In this document: piece by piece, positions 43,673-51,544 of the stretch
Layout: every line of letters begins with the position of its first letter
Position numbering within the stretch: the first letter of the stretch is position 1
NCBI RefSeq assembly: GCF_016219575.1
Contig: NZ_JACRMG010000020.1
Coordinates: 62,001-126,000 of the forward strand
DNA length: 64,000 bases
Direction of reading: 5' to 3'
Origin: Bradyrhizobium sp.
GTDB taxonomy: Bacteria; Pseudomonadota; Alphaproteobacteria; Rhizobiales; Xanthobacteraceae
Made by a program: the position numbers and the translations under genes
The notes under the pieces: generated by a model
The model's input: the letters and a program-made list of their open reading frames with translations, nothing else
Databases searched by the model: none
Told to the model about the DNA's origin: nothing

Positions 43673-44221
43673 ATGAGCATGACCCGAAACACCGAATTAG
43701 CCATTCCGCACCAGGTCGGAGAAGCATTCGAAATCAGCTATGGCTCCGAGCCCGCGGCGGATTTCGGGCCGCTGGCGCGTGACCGGATTCCGGTTCGTTC
43801 GATGGCGGTGAGCGATCTGGCCGCACTGGTGGCGATCGACCGCCGCATTACCGGCCACGAACGAAGGGCGTATTTCGAGCGCAAGCTGGCGGACGCGCTG
43901 AAGGGCTCCGATGTGCGGGTGTCCCTCGTTGCCGAACTCGACGGCGTTCCCGTCGGCTTCATCATGGCGCGCGTCGATCTCGGCGAATTCGGCCGGGTCG
44001 ACGCCACGGCAGTGCTCGATACGATCGGGGTCGATCCCGACTACCGCAACCGGGGCGTCGGGCACGCCCTGATCTCTCAATTGCTGATGAATCTCGCCAC
44101 GCTGCGCGTCGAAAATGTGCGGACGGAAGTGGACTGGGAAGATCGGGAATTGCTGGCTTACCTGGATAGTTGCGGTTTCCGTCCCTCGCAGCAATTGTGC
44201 TTCGATCGATCCCTCAACTGA
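43673..44221 (+). CDS. GNAT-family N-acetyltransferase (second of a tandem pair)
   Basis: Paralogue of the preceding gene with a ~40-residue N-terminal extension, 182 aa. Shared features: VRSMAVSDLAALVAIDRRI, LGEFGRVDATAVLDTIGV, RNRGVGHALISQLL and YLDSCGFRPSQQLCFDRSL. The ATG 43673 start is 17 nt after the first GNAT gene; MTR at 43679 is an alternative. The pair probably arose by duplication. No substrate can be read from the sequence. Confidence 0.8.
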   Translation: MSMTRNTELAIPHQVGEAFEISYGSEPAADFGPLARDRIPVRSMAVSDLAALVAIDRRITGHERRAYFERKLADALKGSDVRVSLVAELDGVPVGFIMARVDLGEFGRVDATAVLDTIGVDPDYRNRGVGHALISQLLMNLATLRVENVRTEVDWEDRELLAYLDSCGFRPSQQLCFDRSLN

Positions 44222-44245
44222 TCGCAGCCGCCGTCCGCATCGCGT

Positions 44246-45517
44246 TCAACTCTCCGGCATGATTCGCCGGATAACGTCGGCCGTGAACCAGGCAAACGCG
44301 ATTGCGCCGATCAGGCCGATCGCGCTGCCCAGGCGCGCCATCATCGCATCATCGAGCAGGATTGCGGCAGCCAGTGCCGCGAGGGCGAGGCCGTGGCAGG
44401 CGGCGTGGACCCTGAGCGATCGGACATTGGCGAGTTCTGATACGATGGCTGTGCCGCCCATGGCCTGCGGGGCTGCGAACATCGAGGCGAGAAAGGGCAT
44501 GATGCGCTGAAGGATCGCGACCAGAAACGTCAACAGCCAACCGAACAGCAGCAGGAAGCCGAACAGGGTGGCTCCATTCCTTCCCGCAAGGCCATACAGC
44601 ACGGCCAGACCGGCAAGAAGTGTCGCCGGCAGCATGATCCATGCCGTACGCACGAGGATGAACGAGAGTCCGAGCCGCTTGCGCATCCCGGCCCTGAGCA
44701 CGCGCTGCATCAGCCAGAGATGCAGCGCGGCTGCGGCGAGACCGACGAGCAGGGCGACGGTCAGCAGGATGCGGTTGTCCGAGAGCGCTCCGAACGTTCC
44801 GAGAAGGATTGCGGCGGAGGCGGCGGCGAGGCTGGCGTAGCTCGGCCGTTTCGGCGGCGCCGATGCCAGTGCAAACATCGGTATCAATATGTGGCTGAAG
44901 CCGAGCGCGAGCAGGCCCATGAACCCGAACCCGCCGAGGATCATGTGGGCGAGCGCAACGGCGCCATGGTCCGGGAGGAAGCCGCTTCCTTCGTTGATCG
45001 AAAGCGTGACCCCGAGCGCGATCACCAGCACCAGCATCGCCAGTGCGGCCCAGCCGTAGGCACCAACCACCGGGAGGCTGCTCGCGCGTCGCAAGTTGTC
45101 CGCCAGAAGCGCGCAATACACGAGCAGGCCGCCCGCCGTGGCGACGGAGGCCGGAATGAGAATAGCCGTTTGCGCGGTGTGCATGCCGACGATCAGTGCA
45201 GCCAGTCCCGGCACGGTGAGCCAGAAGATCAGCTTGATCGGCCATACCGCGTGCAGGATGCGTCGCGTTGCAACAGGCAGGAGCTGAACCGACGCTCCTA
45301 TCGCCGTCATGGTCAGGACGCCGAGGGTCAACAGGTGCAGGGATGCCAGGGGAGTGCCGAGACCGCCGCGAAAGCTCACCGCTTCGCCTGCGCCGGCAAG
45401 CAACTCGATCCACATCAGGACATGGAAGGCGGCAGCGGCTGCAAAGAATCTGAACGGGATCGAGCGAGGCAGCAACCGGCTCTTCGCGCCGCCGAGAAAG
45501 CCCGCCGCGACGTTCAT
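44246..45517 (-). CDS. Polytopic membrane protein, NnrS/heme-copper-like
   Basis: Integral membrane protein of 423 aa with about twelve hydrophobic helices. Conserved histidines lie in helices (FHVLMWIELLAGAGE; LHLLTLGVLTMTAIGASVQL; VALAHMILGGFGFMGLLALG). These helices resemble the NnrS and cytochrome-oxidase-I-like proteins found with NO-response genes. ATG 45517 overlaps the stop of the DUF2249 gene by 4 nt; ATG 45526 is an alternative. The two genes form a minus-strand operon divergent from a GNAT gene. Confidence 0.68.
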   Translation of the reverse strand: MNVAAGFLGGAKSRLLPRSIPFRFFAAAAAFHVLMWIELLAGAGEAVSFRGGLGTPLASLHLLTLGVLTMTAIGASVQLLPVATRRILHAVWPIKLIFWLTVPGLAALIVGMHTAQTAILIPASVATAGGLLVYCALLADNLRRASSLPVVGAYGWAALAMLVLVIALGVTLSINEGSGFLPDHGAVALAHMILGGFGFMGLLALGFSHILIPMFALASAPPKRPSYASLAAASAAILLGTFGALSDNRILLTVALLVGLAAAALHLWLMQRVLRAGMRKRLGLSFILVRTAWIMLPATLLAGLAVLYGLAGRNGATLFGFLLLFGWLLTFLVAILQRIMPFLASMFAAPQAMGGTAIVSELANVRSLRVHAACHGLALAALAAAILLDDAMMARLGSAIGLIGAIAFAWFTADVIRRIMPES

Positions 45518-45768
45518 GGACCCCATCGCTCCATGCGAAGCATGATGCCGTCCTCGCAATCGGCGTCCCCGCAATGGGACGGCATGAGTTCGTGGTTCCA
45601 GCCGCGGTCCTCGAGCTCGGGATAGAGGAAGATCGGCTCGCGATCGAGGTGGGCGACGAGCACGGTATCGGCCTCGCCGCTGTCGATCGCCTGCAGGATC
45701 GCGACCATCGGCTCCGGCGGCTCGAGGCCGCGGACGTCGATATGGACGGCATCGTCAGCTCGCCACAT
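45514..45768 (-). CDS. DUF2249 domain protein
   Basis: Small 84-aa protein of the DUF2249 family (SirA/TusA-like fold). Visible motif: VHIDVRGLEPPEPMVAILQA followed by HLDREPIFLYPELEDRGW. A Cys-rich end follows (HCGDADCEDGIMLRMERW). DUF2249 genes often neighbour denitrification, hemerythrin and NnrS-type genes. ATG 45768 has GAGGAGA eight nt upstream; the frame also opens at ATG 45801 but with a worse site. Function is unknown. Confidence 0.75.
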   Translation of the reverse strand: MWRADDAVHIDVRGLEPPEPMVAILQAIDSGEADTVLVAHLDREPIFLYPELEDRGWNHELMPSHCGDADCEDGIMLRMERWGP

Positions 45769-45827
45769 CCGGGATTTCTCCTCTGGTCGCGCGCAGCTCA
45801 TGACGACACCTCAGCCAGCTTCTATAG

Positions 45828-45847
45828 ATAAATCAGTACCACAATAC
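45828..45847. promoter_or_regulatory. Partial copy of the 20-bp palindrome
   Basis: Contains AGTACC-AC-AATAC, matching the centre and right arm of 34526-34545 (AGTACT-AG-AATAC); the left arm matches poorly. It lies between the divergent DUF2249 and GNAT genes in an AT-rich patch, 51 nt before the preferred GNAT start. Confidence 0.4.
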
Positions 45848-45898
45848 TTGATTATGCGCTATGAATTCCTGAGTGTCGGAAGCGGCGATGCCGGGAAA

Positions 45899-46378
45899 AT
45901 GCAGGAATTGACGGAGATCAATTCGGCTGTGCGGGTGCGGCGGGTGCGAGCCGCCGACATCTCGCACGTGATCGCGCTCGATACCCGCGTGACGAAGATC
46001 GCCAAGGCGGAATACTGGAACGACATTTTTCGCCGCTACGGCAAGCAGCGAAATTCCGAGCGCTTCTTTCTGGTGGCCGAGGGCCGCGCGGAGGGGGCAG
46101 GCCCGGGCTTTCTCGGTTTCATCATAGGAGAGGTTCGCGCCTGGGAGTTCGGATCCTCGCCCTGCGGCTGGGTATTTGCCCTGTCGGTCGAACCGAAGGC
46201 GCGCCTGCACGGCATCGGCAGCGCGCTCCTCGAAGCCATCTCGGCCGAGTTCAGGAAAGCCGGTGTCGGCAAGATGCGTACGATGGTGGCACGGGACGGC
46301 CGTCTTCCCCTGCTGTTCTTCCGCAGCGAAGGCATGATCGCAGGCCCTTACATCCAGCTCGAAAAGGATCTCGATTGA
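45899..46378 (+). CDS. GNAT-family N-acetyltransferase, BadL-like position
   Basis: Third GNAT protein, 159 aa. Fold markers: VRVRRVRAADISHVIALDTR, FLGFIIGEVRAWEFG, FALSVEPKARLHGIGSALLE and LFFRSEGMIAGPYIQLEKDL. It lies next to the Rrf2 gene, as badL lies near badM in R. palustris, so it is the best BadL candidate. The start is unsure: ATG 45899 puts the fold ~10 residues in; ATG 45854 would place translation almost on the palindrome. Neither has a strong ribosome site. Confidence 0.75.
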   Translation: MQELTEINSAVRVRRVRAADISHVIALDTRVTKIAKAEYWNDIFRRYGKQRNSERFFLVAEGRAEGAGPGFLGFIIGEVRAWEFGSSPCGWVFALSVEPKARLHGIGSALLEAISAEFRKAGVGKMRTMVARDGRLPLLFFRSEGMIAGPYIQLEKDLD

Positions 46379-46433
46379 AGACCCGGCGCGACAATCAAAG
46401 TCCTGAACCGGATCGCATCCCGATGGCGGCGCC

Positions 46434-46904
46434 ATGAGGCTGCAGGTTTCGACCCGGCTTGCCATCTTCGCGGTGCTCGAACTGGCCGCGCGCGAAGGCA
46501 GCCAGCTTTCGGTCGCCGAGATCGGCGAAAAATACGGCGTTTCCAGCCATCACCTTGCCAAGGTGATGCATGTGCTGGGCCGCGCCGGTCTCGTCCGCTC
46601 GGTCCGCGGTGCGGGAGGCGGCTATCAGTTCGCCGGAAATGCACGGCGAATGACGCTTCTCGACGTGGCACAGTTGTTCGAGGACCTGAATTCCGTCGAG
46701 CAGGGCGCCGCGGATGCGACGCGCGAGGAGCAGACATTGAGCGATGTTCTCGGCGAGATCGACGATATCGCGCGCGCCACGCTCGGATCGATCACGATCG
46801 CCACGATGCGCAAGCTGGTGGACCGTCGCGCCGCGGCCGGCAGCCGCAACGCGGAGGCAGGTTCCTCGCGCAGGAAGGGCGCGCCGCTGCGGCCGGTACG
46901 CTGA
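46434..46904 (+). CDS. Rrf2-family transcriptional regulator without cysteines (BadM-like)
   Basis: Winged-helix DNA-binding protein of 156 aa. Rrf2 features: LQVSTRLAIFAVLELAARE, helix-turn-helix VAEIGEKYGVSSHHLAKVMH and the wing GLVRSVRGAGGGYQFAG. Unlike NsrR and IscR, it contains no cysteine at all, so it cannot bind an Fe-S cluster through cysteine. BadM, the Rrf2 repressor of benzoyl-CoA reductase genes in R. palustris, is the obvious comparison. It may control the bcr region through the palindrome at 34526 (inference). The C-terminal tail is basic and disordered-looking. Confidence 0.87.
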   Translation: MRLQVSTRLAIFAVLELAAREGSQLSVAEIGEKYGVSSHHLAKVMHVLGRAGLVRSVRGAGGGYQFAGNARRMTLLDVAQLFEDLNSVEQGAADATREEQTLSDVLGEIDDIARATLGSITIATMRKLVDRRAAAGSRNAEAGSSRRKGAPLRPVR

Positions 46905-46911
46905 CGCACAG
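46888..46911 (+). repeat. 24-bp near repeat across the Rrf2 stop codon (copy 1)
   Basis: TGCGGCCGGTACG followed by YTGA; 21 of 24 bases match 47757-47780. Both copies encode the C-terminal LRPVR of their gene and include its stop codon. Confidence 0.6.
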
Positions 46912-46978
46912 GTGGTAATGCCAGCGCGAGGCATTTGCAGCTGGCGTGCATCGCAGCAAGAATATTTCGCTGGGCGGT

Positions 46979-46992
46979 TTGATCGGGATCAA
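46979..46992 (+). promoter_or_regulatory. Fnr/FixK-type palindrome TTGAT-CGGG-ATCAA
   Basis: Perfect match to the classic Fnr box, 55 nt before the ATG of the Crp/Fnr gene. It differs from the other sites of the window (TTGAC/GTCAA) in the fifth base of each half. It suggests autoregulation or control by another Fnr/FixK protein. Confidence 0.75.
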
Positions 46993-47047
46993 TGCAGCCC
47001 AATCGGTGAGCCGTCCCAATAAGCCGGGTTTGTCCGGAGACCTTGCA

Positions 47048-47773
47048 ATGTCTTCAAAGCTGACAGCCGGCGATTTGCAGGTCATCAACCGCGTTGCGGT
47101 GTTCAGAGGGCTGAAGCCGGAGACGGTTCAGCACATCATCGCGCCGGCGACCGCCAGCATGCTGCGGCCGCACGAAACGATCATGCGGCAGGACGACCCG
47201 GCGACCGCGTTCTTCATCGTGATCGATGGCTGGCTGAAGATCTCCCGTAGCACCCAGGCCGGCGACGAAACCGTGATCGACATGATGCAGAAAGGCGACA
47301 GCTTTGCAGAGGCCGTCGCCTTCTCCGGAAACCGGTACATCGCGAGCGCGGAAGCGGTCAACATCGCGCGCGTCGCACGCATCCCCGCCGACCACCTGAT
47401 CCGCTGCATCCGCCAGACCCCGGATATTGCGCTGGCAATGGTCGCATCGGTCTCGCAGCGCATGCATCATCTCGTGCAGCAGGTCGAGCAGCTCAAGGCG
47501 CAGAGCGGTGTGCAGAGGGTCGCCGAGTTTCTCGCCTCGCTGTCGCTGGCCGAGCACGGCCACTGCGCGCTGGCGTTGCCCTACGACAAGATCCTGATCG
47601 CGGGCAGGCTCGGCCTCACGCCGGAATCGCTGTCGCGTGCCTTCGCGAAGTTGAGGGGCGTGGGGGTGACCATCAATGCGTCTCAGGTCAACGTCAAGGA
47701 TATTGAAGAGCTGCGCCGGATCGCGGCGGACGCCCGCAACGCGGTGCGGGGCACCTTGCGGCCGGTACGTTGA
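47048..47773 (+). CDS. Crp/Fnr-family transcriptional regulator without Fe-S cysteine cluster
   Basis: Dimeric activator-type regulator, 241 aa. It has an N-terminal cyclic-nucleotide-like beta barrel (FFIVIDGWLKISRSTQAGDE), a dimerisation helix (SVSQRMHHLVQQVEQLKAQS) and a C-terminal winged helix. The recognition helix GLTPESLSRAFAKLR keeps the Glu, Ser and Arg that in Fnr contact TTGAT-type half-sites. Only two cysteines are present, neither in the N-terminal arrangement needed for an oxygen-sensing cluster. It is therefore more like Dnr/NnrR or FixK. ATG 47048 has GGAGA seven nt upstream. It is the natural candidate to read the palindromes upstream of the aromatic operons. Confidence 0.88.
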   Translation: MSSKLTAGDLQVINRVAVFRGLKPETVQHIIAPATASMLRPHETIMRQDDPATAFFIVIDGWLKISRSTQAGDETVIDMMQKGDSFAEAVAFSGNRYIASAEAVNIARVARIPADHLIRCIRQTPDIALAMVASVSQRMHHLVQQVEQLKAQSGVQRVAEFLASLSLAEHGHCALALPYDKILIAGRLGLTPESLSRAFAKLRGVGVTINASQVNVKDIEELRRIAADARNAVRGTLRPVR

Positions 47774-47780
47774 GGCGCAG
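47757..47780 (+). repeat. 24-bp near repeat across the Crp/Fnr stop codon (copy 2)
   Basis: Second copy of the repeat at 46888-46911, same orientation, three mismatches, again covering codons for LRPVR and the stop. Confidence 0.6.
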
Positions 47781-47810
47781 ATCGAACTTGGCGAACGGGG
47801 GTTTCCTGCA

Positions 47811-48215
47811 ATGACGAACAGGGTTCTTCAACCCAAAGGCTGGCTGCCGCCGCTCGGTTATGCAAACGGCATCAGCGCGGCTGGGGGACGAATCGTGTTC
47901 GTGGCCGGGCAGATCGGCTGGAATGCCGAGCAGAAGTTCGAGAGCGAGGAGATCGCGCCGCAATTCAGGCAGGCGCTCGAGAATATTCTCGCCGTTCTGG
48001 CCGAAGAAGGCGGCAAGGCGGAGCACGTCTGCCGGATGACCGCATTCTGCATCGACAAGCCCGCCTATCTCGCAGCCCGGCGCGAACTCGGCCGCATCTG
48101 GAAATCGCTGATGGGAGACCATTATCCCGCGATGAGCATGATCTTCGTGGCCGACCTGCTCGACACGCCGGCAAAGATCGAGCTGGAAGCCACGGCGGTG
48201 ATTCCCGCGCCATAG
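47811..48215 (+). CDS. RidA (YjgF/YER057c) family protein
   Basis: Trimeric small protein of 134 aa. RidA members hydrolyse reactive enamines/imines; some catabolic homologues act on pathway intermediates. Markers: ISAAGGRIVFVAGQIGWNAE, IAPQFRQALENILAVLAEEG, and AMSMIFVADLLDTPAKIELE near the end, where the usual RidA arginine of the R-x-x-V block is replaced by an Ala/Met context. ATG 47811 follows GGGGG. It lies between the regulator and the convergent hcrB gene. Confidence 0.82.
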   Translation: MTNRVLQPKGWLPPLGYANGISAAGGRIVFVAGQIGWNAEQKFESEEIAPQFRQALENILAVLAEEGGKAEHVCRMTAFCIDKPAYLAARRELGRIWKSLMGDHYPAMSMIFVADLLDTPAKIELEATAVIPAP

Positions 48216-48233
48216 CGCGGGCGCGTGCTCCGC

Positions 48234-49217
48234 TCAGGCAGCGCCTGCGGTGCCAAGAGTTGTGATCAGGCGCCTCGCCAGTGCTGCGGCGGCGACGCGG
48301 CGGTAATTGGCCGACGTGATCGTGGTGCGCATCGGCTGGACCTGCTTCTGCACCAGCCGGTCCACCTCGTTCAGCAGCTTGTCGTCGATGCACCGCCCGG
48401 CGAAGGCTTCCGTGCCGGCGAGCAGGAACGGCCGCGAGTTCGTGCCGGTCAGCGCCAGCCGCAGCGATACGATGTCGGCGCCGGATGTTTCGAGCGCCAC
48501 GGCCACGCCAGCGAGCGGGAAGTCGATGGCGGCGCGCGTGCGTATCTTTGCATAGGCCGACGCAGGCGGGTCCGGCGGCAGATGCACCGCCGTGACGAGT
48601 TCGCCATCGGCTAGGGCAAGATGGGCCTTGCCGTCTTCGACATAGAGCTGGCTAAGGAATATCCGGCGGGTTCCGCGCGTCCCTGAAATGTCGATTTCGG
48701 CGCCGAGGGCGAGCAGCGCCGGCGCCACATCGCCGCAGAAGGCGGCGTGGCAGCGCTGTCCCTGCGGGGCGACATGGCAGCTGTCGCCGCGGTTCTTCAG
48801 GCAATAGGCGTTGGCGCTTCGCCACCATTCGCTTTGATTGTAGTAGATGCAGCGGGTGTCGAGGCACAGATTGCCGCCGACCGTTCCCATGGTGCGATGG
48901 CCGGGGCCGGCAATCGCTGCGGCAGCCTGGGCGAGGGCGCGATAGCGCGCAACGATCACGTCGTTCTGGGCGAGGGCGGCAATCGTCACGCCGGCGCCGA
49001 TCGTCACGCCATCATCGGTGATCCGGATCTCGGCCAGCTCGTCGATGCCGGAGAGGTCGACCAGATAGGTGGGATTGCCGATGCCGCGCCGCATGTTCAC
49101 CAGGAGGTCGGTTCCGCCGGCAATGAAACGGCTGCCCGGATGATCGCGATAGGCAGCGACGGCCTCCGTGACGGTCCGGGGGGCGGCGAGACGAAACTGC
49201 GGAAGCGGAGCGCTCAT
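48234..49217 (-). CDS. hcrB: 4-hydroxybenzoyl-CoA reductase FAD subunit (HcrB)
   Basis: FAD-binding subunit of the xanthine oxidase family, 327 aa. The flavin motif FIAGGTDLLVNMRRG and AAAIAGPGHRTMGTVGGNLC are present. A cysteine-rich insertion has C123, C139, C147 and C156 (spacing 16, 8, 9). The same spacing, as I recall it, is used for the extra [4Fe-4S] cluster of Thauera HcrB, which other family members lack. This makes the assignment to 4-hydroxybenzoyl-CoA reductase specific. Start ATG 49217 overlaps hcrA by 4 nt. Confidence 0.9.
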   Translation of the reverse strand: MSAPLPQFRLAAPRTVTEAVAAYRDHPGSRFIAGGTDLLVNMRRGIGNPTYLVDLSGIDELAEIRITDDGVTIGAGVTIAALAQNDVIVARYRALAQAAAAIAGPGHRTMGTVGGNLCLDTRCIYYNQSEWWRSANAYCLKNRGDSCHVAPQGQRCHAAFCGDVAPALLALGAEIDISGTRGTRRIFLSQLYVEDGKAHLALADGELVTAVHLPPDPPASAYAKIRTRAAIDFPLAGVAVALETSGADIVSLRLALTGTNSRPFLLAGTEAFAGRCIDDKLLNEVDRLVQKQVQPMRTTITSANYRRVAAAALARRLITTLGTAGAA

Positions 49218-51544
49218 GATGCAGCCTTCAGGGTGCGGGCGAGCCGCGCTTGCCGCCGGCGTTCGATCAGCGCGTCCATGATCCGGTCGGGCGTCGCGGG
49301 CAGTTCGTTCAGATCGATTCCGATGGCGTTGGCGATGGCGTTGACCAGTGCCGGCGGAAAGCCGGCCAGCGCGCCCTCGCTGGCTTCCTTGGCGCCCAGC
49401 GGCCCGTAGGGATCATGGCTCTCGACGATGTGGGTCTCGATCGGCGGAGAATCCATCGTGGTCGGCATCCGGTATTCGAGCATGCTGGCATGGGCCGGCA
49501 GGCCGTCGAGATAGCGGGTTTCCTCGCAGAGCGCCTGACCCATGCCCATCCAGACCGATCCCTGCATCTGTCCTTCGACCGCGAGCGGGTTGATGGCGCG
49601 GCCGCAGTCGAGCGCGACCCACACCTTGTCGACCGTCACCTGCGCGGTCACCTCGTCCACGCTGACTTCCACGACCTGGGCGGCGTAGCTGAACCCCATG
49701 GTGGAGCCGACGGCGCCGCCGCGGTGCTTGCCGCCCTGGGCCTCCGGCGGGCAGGTGAAGGCGCCCTTGACGGTGATCGCGCCTTCGTCGACCAGCGCCG
49801 CGGCCACGACTTCGGCAAACGGCAACGTCGACTGGTTGCCGACGCGAAACACCTCGTTGATGCACTCGACGTCCTCCGGGCGCGCTTCCAGCTTGCGTGC
49901 GGCGGTGGCGATGAGCAGCGCCTTCAGCCTGCGCGCCGCATCGATTGCCGCATTGCCCACCATGAAGGTGATGCGCGAGGAGTAGGCGCCGTTGTCCTTC
50001 GGCGTAATGGCGGTGTCGGCGGCGATCACGCGGAGGCGGTCGAGCGAAATGTCCAGGGTCTCGGCGACGGCGATCGCGACCATGGTGGAGGAGCCTTGCC
50101 CGATATCGGCGGCGCCGGTGAGCGCCGTTATCCCGCCATCGAAGTCGAGCTTGAGATTGACCACCGCGTGCGGCTCGCCGGTGAAATGAATCGGCTTGGC
50201 TGCGCCGCTGACATAGTGGGAACAGGCCATTCCCAGGCCCTTGCCGGGAGCCATCCGGCCGATGCGCTCTTTCCACCGGCTGGCGCGCTCGACGCGGTCG
50301 AGGCATTCGGCCAGTCCGTAGCTGTTGATCATCAGGTCGTTCGCCGTGCGGGTGGGCGCATGCAGCAGGTTGGCACGGCGCACGGCGAAGGGATCGAGGC
50401 CAAGCTCGCGCGCCATGCGATCGACCAGGCATTCGAAGGCGTGCCTGGTATCGACCGAACCGTGCCCGCGCATGGCGCCGCAGGGCGGCAGGTTGGTGTA
50501 GACGCGGTAGCCTTCATATTTGACGGCCGGGATGTCGTAGATGCCGTGCAACAGCGAGCCGGCATAGAGAATGGTGATGACGCCGTAGCCGGCGTAGGCG
50601 CCGCCCCGCTGCACGACCTGCAATTCGCAGGCGGTCATGCGGCCTGTCCTGCTCATGCCGAGCTTGAGGCGGATGTCGGTGTGGGGGCGAGCGCGGTGGG
50701 TGATGAACGTCTCTTCGCGGCTGAGCTCCATGAATACCTTGCCGGCGGCGGCACGGGCGAGCAGCGCGGTCACGATCTCGAAGTTCAGCGCTTCGACGCG
50801 CGCGCCGAAGCCGCCGCCGATGAACGGCTTGATCACCCGGATTTGCGCAGTCTCCATGCCGAGGCATCGCGCCAGCATCAGGTGCAGGTAGTAGCCGACC
50901 TGGGAGACGGTCTGCACGGTGAGGCGGCCGGTGAGCGGATCGAATTCGGCCAGACTCGCATGCGGCTCGATTTGCGCATGATTGATCTCGGCGCAGCAGA
51001 AGCTTTCCTCGCGCACCAGATCGGCCGCGGCAAAGCCGAGCTCGACCTCGCCGAACTGATGGTGGACGTCGCGTTCGACATTGCCGGGCTTGTTGTCGTG
51101 CAGCAGGATCGCGTCTGGCGCCCGCGCGTCTTCGGACGTGTAGTAGGCGGGCAGCTCCGCGATCTTCAGTTCGATCAACCCGAGAGCGCGCTCGGCCGTC
51201 TCAGCATCGATGGCCGCAACCGCCGCCACCGGCTCGCCGCGATAGCGGACGCGGCCGCGGGCCAGCGGATATTCGTTCATCGCGATCGGAAGCACGCCGT
51301 AGGTGTAGGCGCAGTCGTCGCCGGTAATGACCGCCACCACGCCATCGAGGGCGCGTGCCTTGGAGACGTCGAGCACGACGATGTCGCCGTGACTAGCCGG
51401 GCTGCGCAGGATGCGTCCGACGAGGGCATCGGCATGGTCGAGGTCGGCGGTGTAGCGCGCGCGCCCCGTGACCTTCTCGACACCGTCGATCAGGGGGACG
51501 GGGCGGCGAAGCTGCCGGATGCTGGCGCCGGAATCAGCGGTCAT
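49214..51544 (-). CDS. hcrA: 4-hydroxybenzoyl-CoA reductase molybdenum subunit (HcrA)
   Basis: Molybdopterin-cytosine-dinucleotide subunit, 776 aa, that removes the ring hydroxyl of 4-hydroxybenzoyl-CoA to give benzoyl-CoA. Features: VTGRARYTADLDHADALVGR, IKPFIGGGFGARVEALNFEI, LPPCGAMRGHGSVDTRHAFE, GAADIGQGSSTMVAIAVAE and the C-terminal catalytic glutamate region PLGAKEASEG. The hcrC-hcrA-hcrB order with short overlaps implies a single operon, read away from the ligase gene. Confidence 0.92.
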   Translation of the reverse strand: MTADSGASIRQLRRPVPLIDGVEKVTGRARYTADLDHADALVGRILRSPASHGDIVVLDVSKARALDGVVAVITGDDCAYTYGVLPIAMNEYPLARGRVRYRGEPVAAVAAIDAETAERALGLIELKIAELPAYYTSEDARAPDAILLHDNKPGNVERDVHHQFGEVELGFAAADLVREESFCCAEINHAQIEPHASLAEFDPLTGRLTVQTVSQVGYYLHLMLARCLGMETAQIRVIKPFIGGGFGARVEALNFEIVTALLARAAAGKVFMELSREETFITHRARPHTDIRLKLGMSRTGRMTACELQVVQRGGAYAGYGVITILYAGSLLHGIYDIPAVKYEGYRVYTNLPPCGAMRGHGSVDTRHAFECLVDRMARELGLDPFAVRRANLLHAPTRTANDLMINSYGLAECLDRVERASRWKERIGRMAPGKGLGMACSHYVSGAAKPIHFTGEPHAVVNLKLDFDGGITALTGAADIGQGSSTMVAIAVAETLDISLDRLRVIAADTAITPKDNGAYSSRITFMVGNAAIDAARRLKALLIATAARKLEARPEDVECINEVFRVGNQSTLPFAEVVAAALVDEGAITVKGAFTCPPEAQGGKHRGGAVGSTMGFSYAAQVVEVSVDEVTAQVTVDKVWVALDCGRAINPLAVEGQMQGSVWMGMGQALCEETRYLDGLPAHASMLEYRMPTTMDSPPIETHIVESHDPYGPLGAKEASEGALAGFPPALVNAIANAIGIDLNELPATPDRIMDALIERRRQARLARTLKAAS

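Noticed and set aside
45848..45861. Fnr-type site starting TTGAT upstream of the third GNAT gene
   Set aside because: Only the left half-site is present; the right half (CGCTA) does not match.
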